A stretch of 32,350 nt of DNA from Herbaspirillum sp. CF444 (lineage in GTDB: Bacteria; Pseudomonadota; Gammaproteobacteria; Burkholderiales; Burkholderiaceae_D). The stretch spans positions 1 through 32,350 of the forward strand of contig NZ_AKJW01000047.1 of NCBI RefSeq assembly GCF_000282135.1. Direction: 5' to 3'. Below, one piece after another: positions 8,189 to 16,471 of this stretch. The first letter of the stretch is position 1; every line of letters begins with the position of its first letter. The position numbers and the translations under genes are program-made. The notes beneath the pieces are model-generated. The model made no database searches and was not told where the DNA came from. It saw only the letters and a program-made list of their open reading frames with translations.

Positions 8189-9775
8189 ATGACCGAGCGT
8201 TCAACGGAAGCCTATGTTTACGCTTCGCACGAGCGTCCTTCTTTTCCGGGATCGCCCTATGCGCCGCGACATGACGCCACCCGCCGCATCGCGTATGCGC
8301 TGATCGCCTTGCTGGCCGGCGCCGGCGCGACGTTCGGCAACGGCCTGGTCAACGTCAATACCGCCAACCTCGCCGGCGGCATGGGACTGTATGCCGCCGA
8401 AGCCAGCTGGCTGCCTGCGATCTATGTGGCATTCAATGCCTGCGCCAATCTGATGCTGGTCAAAGCGCGGGCGCAGTTCGGCATTCCAGCCGTCACCAAG
8501 GGATTGCTCGCCTGTTATGCGCTGGCGGCGATACTGCAACTGGTGCTGCCCGGATTCGCCGCCGCCGTGGTGATCCGCGCAGTATGCGGACTGACTGCGG
8601 CGGCGCTGACCACCTTCACTACCTACAACCTGCTGCAAGTCTTTCCGCTCAAACTGAGGCCGCTGGCCTTGATCTTCGGCACCAGCCTGCCGCAGCTGGG
8701 GCCGCCGCTGGCTCGCCTGGTGCCGCTGGACATGCTGGTGCTGACGGACTGGCAAGGCCTGTATCTGATCGAACTCGGTCTGGCGCTGGCGTTGCTGGCC
8801 ATCATGTCGCTGGCGCCGTTGCCGCCCAGCGACCGCAGCAAGGCATTCGAACCGCTGGATTTCGTGACGATCGCGTTGTTGCTGCCGGCCGCGATCCTGA
8901 TATGCAGCGTACTGGGCCTGGGACGCATACTGTGGTGGACCGACACGCCTTGGCTCGGCTGGGCGCTGGCTGCGGCAATTCCTTTGTTGATCGCCGCCTG
9001 GCAGGTAGAGCGGCGACGCCAGCATCCTTTGCTGCATTTCGCCTGGTTCAGCACTGGCGACATGCTGCGCTTTGCACTGGTGGCACTGCTGGTGCGCGTC
9101 GCGCTGGCCGAGCAGACCTATGGCGCGGTTGGTCTGTTGACCTCCGGCGGCTTGACCAACGACCAGTTGCACACGCTGTTTACGCTGGTGGTCATCGCCA
9201 TGCTGCTGGGCATGATCGTTGCCGCGCTGACGTTGTCGGAACAACGCCTGCCGTATCAGATCATGGCGGCATCCTTGCTGATCGCCTGGGGAGCCTGGAT
9301 GGATAGTGGCGCCAACAGCCTGACCCGGCCCGAGCAGCTTTACCTGAGCCAGTCGCTGATCGCTTTCGGCACCACGCTGTTTATTGGTCCGGCGCTGGTC
9401 TACGGCTTCTTGCGCATGCTCAGCCGGGGGCCTGACCATATGGTGAGCTTCATCGTGTTGTTCAGCGTGACGCAGAACATCGGGGGGCTGGGCGGCTCGG
9501 CGCTGTTGGGGAGCTATCAGACGGTGATGGCCAGGGCGCACGCGCAGGCATTGTCCGAACATTTGCTTGCCGCCGATCCCCAAGTGGCGGCACGCCTGGC
9601 CCAGGGCTCGGGACAACTGCTGCAGGCGCTGACGGCGCAAGCCAACGTATTGGGCTATAACGACGTGTCCCGGTTGGTGGAGATATTCGCCCTGGCCGTC
9701 GCACTTTATCTCGCTTACCGGATTCTTTTTTACGGCATCCTCCGCCGACCTGTGACGAAGGGAAATTCAGCATGA
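8189..9775 (+). CDS. MFS drug-efflux transporter (DHA2/EmrB-like)
   Basis: The 528-residue protein is almost entirely hydrophobic helices after a roughly 30-residue polar N terminus, fitting the 12-14 helix inner-membrane DHA2 class that exports toxic organic compounds using proton antiport. The first helix region (FGNGLVNVNTANLAGGMG) takes the place of the usual LDxTIVNVALP motif of EmrB/QacA, so it belongs to an atypical subgroup. Other helices are clear (LLAGAGATFGNGLV, ALALLAIMSLAPLP, LFTLVVIAMLLGMIVAAL). The stop overlaps the adaptor start (ATGA at 9772-9775). Followed by adaptor and outer-membrane genes, it should form a tripartite pump. Substrate unknown. Confidence 0.92.
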   Translation: MTERSTEAYVYASHERPSFPGSPYAPRHDATRRIAYALIALLAGAGATFGNGLVNVNTANLAGGMGLYAAEASWLPAIYVAFNACANLMLVKARAQFGIPAVTKGLLACYALAAILQLVLPGFAAAVVIRAVCGLTAAALTTFTTYNLLQVFPLKLRPLALIFGTSLPQLGPPLARLVPLDMLVLTDWQGLYLIELGLALALLAIMSLAPLPPSDRSKAFEPLDFVTIALLLPAAILICSVLGLGRILWWTDTPWLGWALAAAIPLLIAAWQVERRRQHPLLHFAWFSTGDMLRFALVALLVRVALAEQTYGAVGLLTSGGLTNDQLHTLFTLVVIAMLLGMIVAALTLSEQRLPYQIMAASLLIAWGAWMDSGANSLTRPEQLYLSQSLIAFGTTLFIGPALVYGFLRMLSRGPDHMVSFIVLFSVTQNIGGLGGSALLGSYQTVMARAHAQALSEHLLAADPQVAARLAQGSGQLLQALTAQANVLGYNDVSRLVEIFALAVALYLAYRILFYGILRRPVTKGNSA

Positions 9776-10869
9776 CAGACACCGTCGCCGACGACCGCTC
9801 CACGCCGCCGACATGGCGTCCACCCCGGCGCCCGTGGCTCCATCTTGCCGGCGCAGTGATTCTTGGGCTGCTGGCAATTGCCGTCATCCTCTGGGTCTGG
9901 GAATTGCCGCCATTCAGCACGGCGCTGCAGCGGACCGACAACGCTTACGTGCGGGGCCGCACCACCGTGGTGGCGCCACAGGTCAGCGGCTATGTCGTTG
10001 AGGTGGCGGTCAAGGACTACGACCAGGTCAAACGCGGCCAGGTCCTGGTGCGCATAGATTCTCGCATCTATGAAGCACGTGTCGAGCAGGCGCGCGCCGC
10101 CGTGGCGGCGCAGACCGCGGCGCTGGCCAACAGCAGTCAGGCGCGGGCATCGCGCAGTGCCGGCGTGCTGGCGCAACAGGCAGGTTTGGCCAACGCGCAG
10201 GCACAGCTGCAACGTGCCCGGGCCGACATGGCGCGGGTTGATGAACTGGTCCACGACGGTTCGGTATCGATGCGTGAACGGGACCAGAACCTGGCGGCGC
10301 TGGCGCTTGCCCAGGCGCAGGTGCGCCAGGCCGAAGCGTCCGGAGAGATCGCCAGGCAGGACCTGCGCACGGTCGACGTCGGACGTGACGGCCTGGAAGC
10401 ACAAGTGCAGGCGGCGCGCGCGCAATTGCGGCTGGCCGAAATCGATTTGGACAACACCGTGATTCGTGCCGCCGAAGACGGCCAGTTGGGCGAGATCGGC
10501 GTGCGTCTGGGGCAGTATGTGACCAACGGCACGCAATTGCTGTCGCTGGTGCCGGCGGAACGATGGATCATCGCCAATTTCAAGGAAGCGCAAACCACGC
10601 ATATGCGATCCGGGCAGGGCGCCGAGGTCAGGGTCGATGCGCTGGACGGCAAGGCCATGCGTGGACGGGTGCAGATGCTGTCGCCCGCGGCCGGCTCCGA
10701 GTTTGCCGTGCTCAGGCCCGACAACGCCACCGGCAACTTCGTCAAGATTCCGCAGCGCATCGGCGTGAAAATTCTGATCGACGATCCGGCCGCCAGTGCG
10801 CTGTTGCGTCCGGGCATGTCGGTCGAGGCGCGGGTGGATACTTCACAGCGCGCGGCGGGTGCGCCATGA
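9772..10869 (+). CDS. HlyD/EmrA-family membrane fusion protein
   Basis: At 365 residues the length is usual for the family. It has a cytoplasmic N-tail rich in Pro/Arg, one transmembrane helix at about residues 24-45, then the EmrA-type motif TDNAYVRG and a biotinyl-lipoyl-like half (VVAPQVSGYVVEVAVKDYDQ). A long Ala/Gln-rich coiled-coil hairpin spans about residues 100-220, followed by the second lipoyl half (IRAAEDGQLGEIGVRLGQYV) and a beta-barrel (FKEAQTTHMRSGQGAEVRVD). It bridges the MFS pump and the outer-membrane channel in the periplasm. Its start overlaps the MFS stop and its stop overlaps the next start, both as ATGA, so the three products are coupled. Confidence 0.95.
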   Translation: MTDTVADDRSTPPTWRPPRRPWLHLAGAVILGLLAIAVILWVWELPPFSTALQRTDNAYVRGRTTVVAPQVSGYVVEVAVKDYDQVKRGQVLVRIDSRIYEARVEQARAAVAAQTAALANSSQARASRSAGVLAQQAGLANAQAQLQRARADMARVDELVHDGSVSMRERDQNLAALALAQAQVRQAEASGEIARQDLRTVDVGRDGLEAQVQAARAQLRLAEIDLDNTVIRAAEDGQLGEIGVRLGQYVTNGTQLLSLVPAERWIIANFKEAQTTHMRSGQGAEVRVDALDGKAMRGRVQMLSPAAGSEFAVLRPDNATGNFVKIPQRIGVKILIDDPAASALLRPGMSVEARVDTSQRAAGAP

Positions 10870-12257
10870 GATGGCCGGCCTTGCCTTTGGCGATGGTCTT
10901 GGCGGCTTGCGCCGGTCCGCGCACGGATGCCCCCGTTGCGGCGACGGCGGCGGTGCCGTCCGCATGGATCGGTACTGCCGGCGTGCCCGGCACCGCCCAG
11001 GCGCAAATCGATGCGCGTTGGTGGCAGGCGTTTGGCGATCCCGTATTGACGCAACTGGTCGATGATGTGCTGGCCGGGAATACGGATCTGGCGATCGCCG
11101 CCACGCGCGTCGAACAAGCACGCGCGCAGATGGCGCTGGTCCAGGGAGAACGCATGCCCAGCTTGAGCGCCGCCGTCAGCGCCGCGCGCCAGGGCGATGT
11201 CGACGCCTTCGGCCGCGCGCGCCGCCAGAACGCCGGCCAGGCCGAGCTGACGCTGGCTTATGAAGTCGACCTGTTCGGCCGACTGGCCAGCGCCGATGCC
11301 GCCGCACGGGCGTCGCTGCTGGCCAGCCAGGCAGCGCATGACACCGTCCGGCTGGCGTTGGCGGCGACGACGGCAAGCAGCTACATCTCGCTGCGCGCCC
11401 AGGATGCCAGGCTGGAAGTGTTGCGCGCCACGCTGGATATCCGCGCTGCATCGCTGAAGCTGGCGCAACAGCGTGTGCAGAGCGGCTATTCGCCGCAACT
11501 TGATCTGCGCCAGGCCGAAGCGGAGTACAGCGCTGCGGAGCAACTGATCGCCGCCACCGTCACCGGCATCCGGCGCCAGGAAAACGCGCTCGGCGTGTTG
11601 CTGGGCAAGCCGCCGCAATTGATGCGACGAGGCGCCGATCTGGAGGTCTTGCAACTCCCGCCGATCGCGCCCGGTCTGCCGACCGAATTGTTGCGCCGCC
11701 GTCCCGACATCTATCAAGCCGAGCAGCAGTTGGTGGCGGCCGACCATACACTGGACTCGGCACGCGCCGCCTTCATGCCTTCGTTCCGTATCGGGCTCTC
11801 GGGCGGTTATGTCGACTCCAACCTGCTGGCCGACCCGATCTCGATTTTTTCTGTCGGCGGCAGCATCCTGGCGCCGCTGCTTGACGGTGGACGCCTTCAG
11901 GCGCAGGCCGATGCCGCCACCGCGCGCCGCGACGAAGCGGCCTTTGCCTACAAGAGAGCCACGCTCGTTGCATGGCGGGAAGTGGAAGACGCACTGGCTG
12001 CAGAAGACGGCGCTGCGCGCCAGGAGAGCGCCATCCTGGCGCAGAAGCAGGCACTGGCGCAAGCATACGCGCTGGCCGGCAATCGTTACCGCAACGGCTA
12101 TTCGCCTTATCTGGAACAGCTTGATGCGCAACGCAGTCTTTTGTCGGCCGAGCTGTCGCTCGTGCAGGTGAAAGCGGACCGGCTCAGCGCCGGTGTCAGT
12201 CTGTACCAGGCACTGGGCGGCGGCTGGCAGGTTTCATCCGGGGCGCAGCGTCAATGA
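10866..12257 (+). CDS. NodT-family outer-membrane efflux lipoprotein
   Basis: I place the start at the ATG overlapping the previous stop (ATGA), giving 463 aa with a lipoprotein signal (lipobox LAAC, Cys15). Family hallmarks follow: WWQAFGDPVLTQLVDDVLAGN near the N terminus, a duplicated layout of long Ala-rich helices, LAYEVDLFGRLASADAAARAS in the first half and LLRRRPDIYQAEQQLVAAD in the middle, and ILAPLLDGGRLQAQADAATA in the second half. These trimeric TolC-like channels span the outer membrane and periplasm. As the last gene of the operon it completes the MFS-adaptor-channel pump. Confidence 0.95.
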   Translation: MRWPALPLAMVLAACAGPRTDAPVAATAAVPSAWIGTAGVPGTAQAQIDARWWQAFGDPVLTQLVDDVLAGNTDLAIAATRVEQARAQMALVQGERMPSLSAAVSAARQGDVDAFGRARRQNAGQAELTLAYEVDLFGRLASADAAARASLLASQAAHDTVRLALAATTASSYISLRAQDARLEVLRATLDIRAASLKLAQQRVQSGYSPQLDLRQAEAEYSAAEQLIAATVTGIRRQENALGVLLGKPPQLMRRGADLEVLQLPPIAPGLPTELLRRRPDIYQAEQQLVAADHTLDSARAAFMPSFRIGLSGGYVDSNLLADPISIFSVGGSILAPLLDGGRLQAQADAATARRDEAAFAYKRATLVAWREVEDALAAEDGAARQESAILAQKQALAQAYALAGNRYRNGYSPYLEQLDAQRSLLSAELSLVQVKADRLSAGVSLYQALGGGWQVSSGAQRQ

Positions 12258-12313
12258 ACCGGTTGGTGATTTTATATTTATTCCGGCAATCATTACCACA
12301 TCAAGAACAAAGG

Positions 12314-12350
12314 AAAAGGGCTGAGTCCTGTGCAATACAGAACTCAGCCC
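12314..12350 (-). terminator. Intrinsic terminator of the minus-strand 693-aa gene
   Basis: Perfect 9-bp arms GGGCTGAGT (12318-12326) and ACTCAGCCC (12342-12350) enclose a 15-base loop. Read on the minus strand the stem is followed at once by TTTTCCTTTG, the expected U-rich tail. It lies 95 bases past the stop of the minus-strand gene; without a T-run on the plus strand it would serve the efflux operon poorly. Confidence 0.7.
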
Positions 12351-12444
12351 TCAAGGCCTTACTTTACGGTGCGATACCGGGCGGTTTCGGCGCATCAGCG
12401 AGGTAGTTGTCGCATGATGCCCGTGCTTACTTCCACCCCTGGCA

Positions 12445-14526
12445 TCACGGATTCGTGACCAGATTCGTGTTCAGATGATCCGCCGGCAAGCTGATGCCCA
12501 GTCGGCTATAGTCAGGCTGAGTCCGATCGCTGTCCGACGAGCCTAAGCTGGAGGTGGACGGATTTTCAGGGAACGGCTGCGGACGCGCATATTCGGTCTT
12601 GAGCATCCAGGCTTCATGGGCTGCGAAGTACAGCGACATGCTCTTGAGGTTGTCCTTGCTCAGATGCGACTGCTTCATGCCTTCTTCCGAGCACAGGGAG
12701 ACGATAAAGTCCGTACCCTTTTTGCCGGTCGCGGCTACCGAGGCGGTGACGTTGGTCGGCGAGAATTCCAGCTCGGTGGAGCTGCCCGGTTGTGTCTTTG
12801 GAGGTTCCTTCTTCAGGATCAGCGGCACCGAGCGGATCTTGGCGTTATCCCTGTCATCCACGTTCTGGTAAGTGGCGAAGCGCAAGTCATAGGCTTCGTT
12901 CTTGGCAGTCTCGTCGAGCTTGAGCAGCGGCATGACCATGAAGGGGTAGCCTGCGCCTTTGCCGAACTGGCCTTCGATATAAGCGATGTTCTCCTTGAAG
13001 CGCACCATGAATGCCTCTTTGCTTTCGCCGGTCTTGGGGGCGATGATGCCTTTGCTTTGACCGGTGCCATTCGGCTTGAAGAGTGGCTTGAGACCGACCT
13101 TTTCAAAGTCGTCCCAGGCTGCCTGGACGCCTTCCAGCGATTCATCGGCGCTGACGCCGCGGAAGTAGGTCGAACGCAGTTCGAATTTTTCGAGTTCGGT
13201 CTTGCCGGTCAGGTCGGCCGGTTCCGCTGCGCCGCGTTCGAAGTGACGCACTTGTTCCACGCCCATCGGATCGAAGGTGAAGCCGCGTGACTCGGCGATG
13301 CCGGCCAACTTCTTGAAGTCATCGCTTTCCAGGAACGCAGCACGCGATTTGGCGGCTTCGAACTTGTCCACGCCTTCCTTGACGCTGGCATTCATCGGGC
13401 TGAATTTGAGGAAGCTCAGGTCTTTCTGTTCGGTCAGCGCCAAGTTCTGCAAACCGCGGTCGTTGACTGCGCCGTGTACCGGACGGCCGAACAGCATCGG
13501 ACGGCCGTCTTCGATCTTGCAGCACGAAGCCATGTCGCGGCTGTAGCCGAGCAACACCAGCGGTTCGTTCTTGTGCTGCGCCATGCGCGCAGTGGCGTTT
13601 TGATAAGCTTGGTCCATGGCGGCCTTGCGAGCGGTCGGCGTCAATGTGCTGTTGCCGGCGATGGCATCGATCTCTGCATAGTAGGCAGTGACGTGCGCAT
13701 CCAGCGACGAGGCGAAGACATCGCGAGCGGGTGTCGCTACCGATTGCGCCAGGACGTCGGCGACGTACATCTTTTCCCAGATCATCTTGCTATTCGAGCC
13801 TGGCTGATAGGCGCCATCGGTGCGGCTGGCGCCTTCGCGACCGGAGTTGGCCACGATGATCAGCGGAACTTCTCCTTTGGCCTTGGCGTCGGCGGCAATT
13901 TCTTCGCCGGCGCGGGCGTAGGTGCGCATGACTTCTTGCAGTTGTTCGGGGTGAATGTCGCGAATGCCGCCAAAGCCGGTGCCGTTGATTTCCGGGCAGT
14001 TGTAGCGCAGCTTATAGTCGCCGTTGGCGTTCGTCGGTACGCGATAGGCCATCAGGTCCGGCGGCAGACAGATACAGTCGGAAGCGCGGGCGCCTTTCGG
14101 GGAGTCCATTTCACCGGCGAGGGCAATTTCGCGCGACAGTGCGATGTCCTGCTCCAGGCCGACCGAAGTCTGGTTGTCGACACCTTTGAAGAGTGCCTTG
14201 ACGTTTTCATAAGACTGGGTACGCACGCTGTCGTGATGCATGGTTTGGATGCCCGCGTCCAACTTATTGGTGTTGTTCGGGTTTTGTGTGCGGGAATCCG
14301 GATGCACGGACTGCAGCGCTTGCGGAGTGTCGGTGCTCGTCACGGCATCGGTGCTGGTGCGGTAAGCAGCGGCCAGCGGATGGCTGCCGGATGTATGGCG
14401 GCGAGCTTCTGCGCTGGCGCTCTCGGTAGGCAGTGAAGGACGGCTTTCGGCGTCGGTCTGGGTGCCGCGATCGACCGATTCGTGGATGATAGGGAGGTTG
14501 GTGTTGGTGCCTTGAACATATGCCAT
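12445..14526 (-). CDS. Unknown protein with ATP-grasp-like motifs, possible effector
   Basis: The chosen ATG (MAYVQGTNT) has AGGAA about 9 bases upstream and gives 693 aa; a 37-residue upstream extension looks non-coding. Residues 1 to about 125 are Ser/Thr/Asn/Gln-rich and probably disordered, with recurring short motifs (RGTQTD, AVTSTD, AGIQTM, DNQTSV). Residues about 145-440 form a folded domain (LIIVANSGREGAS, LVLLGYSRDMASCC). Residues about 475-645 resemble an ATP-grasp catalytic core: LKPLFKPNGTGQSKGI (nucleotide-binding Lys and Gly loop), FMVMPLLKL (hinge), YDLRFATYQ (Asp-Arg pair) and SPTNVTASVAATG (metal-binding Asn). ATP-grasp enzymes usually ligate a carboxylate to an amine. The assignment is by motif only. 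No signal peptide or DUF4157 leader motif is present. The gene stands alone with its own terminator, between the efflux operon and the eCIS cargo gene. The disordered leader resembles injected effectors, but a cytoplasmic enzyme is equally possible. Confidence 0.7.
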   Translation of the reverse strand: MAYVQGTNTNLPIIHESVDRGTQTDAESRPSLPTESASAEARRHTSGSHPLAAAYRTSTDAVTSTDTPQALQSVHPDSRTQNPNNTNKLDAGIQTMHHDSVRTQSYENVKALFKGVDNQTSVGLEQDIALSREIALAGEMDSPKGARASDCICLPPDLMAYRVPTNANGDYKLRYNCPEINGTGFGGIRDIHPEQLQEVMRTYARAGEEIAADAKAKGEVPLIIVANSGREGASRTDGAYQPGSNSKMIWEKMYVADVLAQSVATPARDVFASSLDAHVTAYYAEIDAIAGNSTLTPTARKAAMDQAYQNATARMAQHKNEPLVLLGYSRDMASCCKIEDGRPMLFGRPVHGAVNDRGLQNLALTEQKDLSFLKFSPMNASVKEGVDKFEAAKSRAAFLESDDFKKLAGIAESRGFTFDPMGVEQVRHFERGAAEPADLTGKTELEKFELRSTYFRGVSADESLEGVQAAWDDFEKVGLKPLFKPNGTGQSKGIIAPKTGESKEAFMVRFKENIAYIEGQFGKGAGYPFMVMPLLKLDETAKNEAYDLRFATYQNVDDRDNAKIRSVPLILKKEPPKTQPGSSTELEFSPTNVTASVAATGKKGTDFIVSLCSEEGMKQSHLSKDNLKSMSLYFAAHEAWMLKTEYARPQPFPENPSTSSLGSSDSDRTQPDYSRLGISLPADHLNTNLVTNP

Positions 14527-15001
14527 GGTAAGAATTTCCTGTTTTCTTTTAGATATTTCGTTAATGATGCAAGCGGTCGGTTTCACGGATTTTCGGCTCG
14601 GCGACTCATCGCCAGGGACTGGCGCACACCGCGACATCGCAACATGGCGAAGGGGCCAAAGGCCGTGAAAGAGCTTGCAGTTAGTTGGGGTTTGTCCGGC
14701 GCTTGGGCGTCCTCGACGAGACCTTATGCATGAATATCATTCCGGGCATGGGTAGTTCCACCCTGGATGGTTTTTCTTATAAGAAAAGTGAAAAAACGCG
14801 CATTGCGCGGCCAAGGACGTCGGCGCGGGGGCGTCGGATGCAAGGAAGCTGTAGCGGGAAGGGCGGCGAGAATGCGGTGATTCTTCTTCTCGACGAATAA
14901 AGTAAAGCGCCACGCCATCGCCGCCGGAGATTTTGTTAAATGGGCGAAGATTTTCAAATACACACGGTCCGTAGATCAGGAACGTCCCCTGTCTTGGGAG
15001 A
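14527..15001. other. Intergenic region with an AT-rich perfect palindrome
   Basis: About 475 bases between two minus-strand genes. Open frames here have no ribosome sites and look like noise. The region should hold the promoter of the 693-aa protein and the 3' end of the toxin transcript. The only clear element is the 16-bp palindrome at 14772-14787. No candidate immunity gene for the toxin is visible. Confidence 0.6.
14772..14787. repeat. 16-bp perfect palindrome TTTTCTTATAAGAAAA
   Basis: A perfect dyad in otherwise GC-rich DNA, 246 bases upstream of the start codon of the 693-aa protein. It could be an operator for a dimeric regulator or part of a weak bidirectional terminator; neither can be shown from the sequence. 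Confidence 0.5.
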
Positions 15002-16471
15002 CTATGTCCATAGATACTTGCCGCCGTTGTGACCATGTTTTTTGTGCACGCCGCGATCGACCAGCACCATCTTGTATTGCTCGGGTAAATGATGCCATGT
15101 CCAGCCATCCGGACTTCCGTTTCCCGGGTATCCCTTGATGCGATTGGCAATGCTGAAATGCGTCGCGCGCGATGCCGTCGGCAAATGGGCGAGATGACCA
15201 CCTTGGGTCAGACCATGTTTGGGATTCTTCTTTTTGTTGACGTCCTGTTGCAAATCGACTGCCTGGCCGCTGACCGGATTGGCCCACACCCTGGACTTGG
15301 TATTTTCGGGTTTCTTGAAATCAAACGATCCCTTTGCATTGCGCATGTAACCGACATTCTGGAAATTCATGCCCAATTTGGTTTTGGTCTTCGTGGTCGG
15401 ATAGCCGGACTGGAAACTCATTCCGGCGCCACGCGCCAGTTGTACCGTGGCGAATTGCGAAACAGCTTTGTCTTGCCTCACCTGGCGCCTGTACGGGCCG
15501 TCTTGATGGCTGCTGCTGGACCCATGTCGATCGTCATCCGAGATGCTCAATGCGGCTAACAACACGGTGATGTCATCGACATCGTCGGCCTCCGCCTGGC
15601 GTCCGCCGTCTCCCAGTCCACCGGTTTCCTCATCCTCGTCATGCCCTTCTTCAACGGTATTTTCTACATCGTCCTGGTAATTCTCTTCTGGCCTGATGTG
15701 CTCCGCCAGGCCAATGCCAGCCGCGGCACCAGCCACGCCGGCAACGCCCAACGCAGCCGCTGCCGCAGCGGGGAACGCCAGCGCGGTGGCCCCCGCGACG
15801 ACGGCGGCGCCGCCAATTCCGTACGCAAGGTTGCGCCATGTCAGATAATCGGTGATGCCTAATTGCACCACGTCGCCATGGTATGGCGGCGGCTGGCCGA
15901 CCGGCATCATCTGTGTGAGCGGCTGCGCGGCATGCAGTTGCAAGGCCTTGCTACCCATGACGTCGGCTTCGTGTTCCAACGCCGGACTGTCGTTGACGCC
16001 GACGCCATGCAGTTGCAGGTTCGGCTGCACACGACCTTGTTTTTGCTGCACCACATGCCAGGCTTCGTGCGGCAAATGGCGCTCCTGGCCGGTGCCGAGA
16101 TGGATATTCGTCCCCTGTGCGTAAGCGTGCGCATGGAATTGCGCCGGGCTGGAAGAGTCGTAATGGACTTTCACGTCATCCAGCGACACGCCGGAAAGCT
16201 GCTCGATGCCGCTCTTGAGGTGGTTCGGCAAGCCGGTATGATTCTGTCCGTGCGGATCCGCGTTCTCGCGTGCGCCTCCGGCTGTAGCGGAACCTTGTTG
16301 CGCCGCCCGTTGTGCGACTATGCGCGGACTGTGCTCCAATGCCGCGATATGACGTTGCATCGCATCTGCCGCCGGACGCCGGTCGACAAAGCCGTCTGCC
16401 GATGCCGTGTTCCTTGGATGTCGCTGGCGCAAATCGTCGTTGGATTGCGGCGCTTCAAGAGCAGCTTTCAT
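15002..16471 (-). CDS. eCIS-associated DUF4157 protein with C-terminal HNH/WHH-type nuclease toxin domain
   Basis: The ATG follows CAGGAG by 6 bases; 489 aa. Layout: an N-terminal leader with FVDRRPAADAMQRHIAALEHS (residues 28-48); the DUF4157 core at about 78-175 (TGLPNHLKSGIEQLSG, VKVHYDSSSPAQ, the zincin-like HEAWH at 135-139 and LEHEADVMG); an Ala/Gly-rich hydrophobic segment at about 214-256 that could insert in membranes; an acidic linker at about 262-312; and a basic C-terminal domain. The last 50 residues carry GWTWHHL, MVLVDRGVHKKHGHNGG, matching the pattern of the WHH clade of HNH/ENDO VII nucleases (a His pair followed by a downstream His-x4-His-x-Gly-Gly). DUF4157 is the hallmark domain of eCIS-associated cargo, so this is probably a DNA-cleaving toxin loaded into the contractile particle encoded to the right. 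It is on the opposite strand from the particle genes. No immunity gene is seen. Confidence 0.85.
   Translation of the reverse strand: MKAALEAPQSNDDLRQRHPRNTASADGFVDRRPAADAMQRHIAALEHSPRIVAQRAAQQGSATAGGARENADPHGQNHTGLPNHLKSGIEQLSGVSLDDVKVHYDSSSPAQFHAHAYAQGTNIHLGTGQERHLPHEAWHVVQQKQGRVQPNLQLHGVGVNDSPALEHEADVMGSKALQLHAAQPLTQMMPVGQPPPYHGDVVQLGITDYLTWRNLAYGIGGAAVVAGATALAFPAAAAAALGVAGVAGAAAGIGLAEHIRPEENYQDDVENTVEEGHDEDEETGGLGDGGRQAEADDVDDITVLLAALSISDDDRHGSSSSHQDGPYRRQVRQDKAVSQFATVQLARGAGMSFQSGYPTTKTKTKLGMNFQNVGYMRNAKGSFDFKKPENTKSRVWANPVSGQAVDLQQDVNKKKNPKHGLTQGGHLAHLPTASRATHFSIANRIKGYPGNGSPDGWTWHHLPEQYKMVLVDRGVHKKHGHNGGKYLWT

Noticed and set aside
10137..12131. Minus-strand frame (664 aa) opposite the adaptor and outer-membrane factor genes
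   Set aside because: Shadow of two well-recognised efflux genes.
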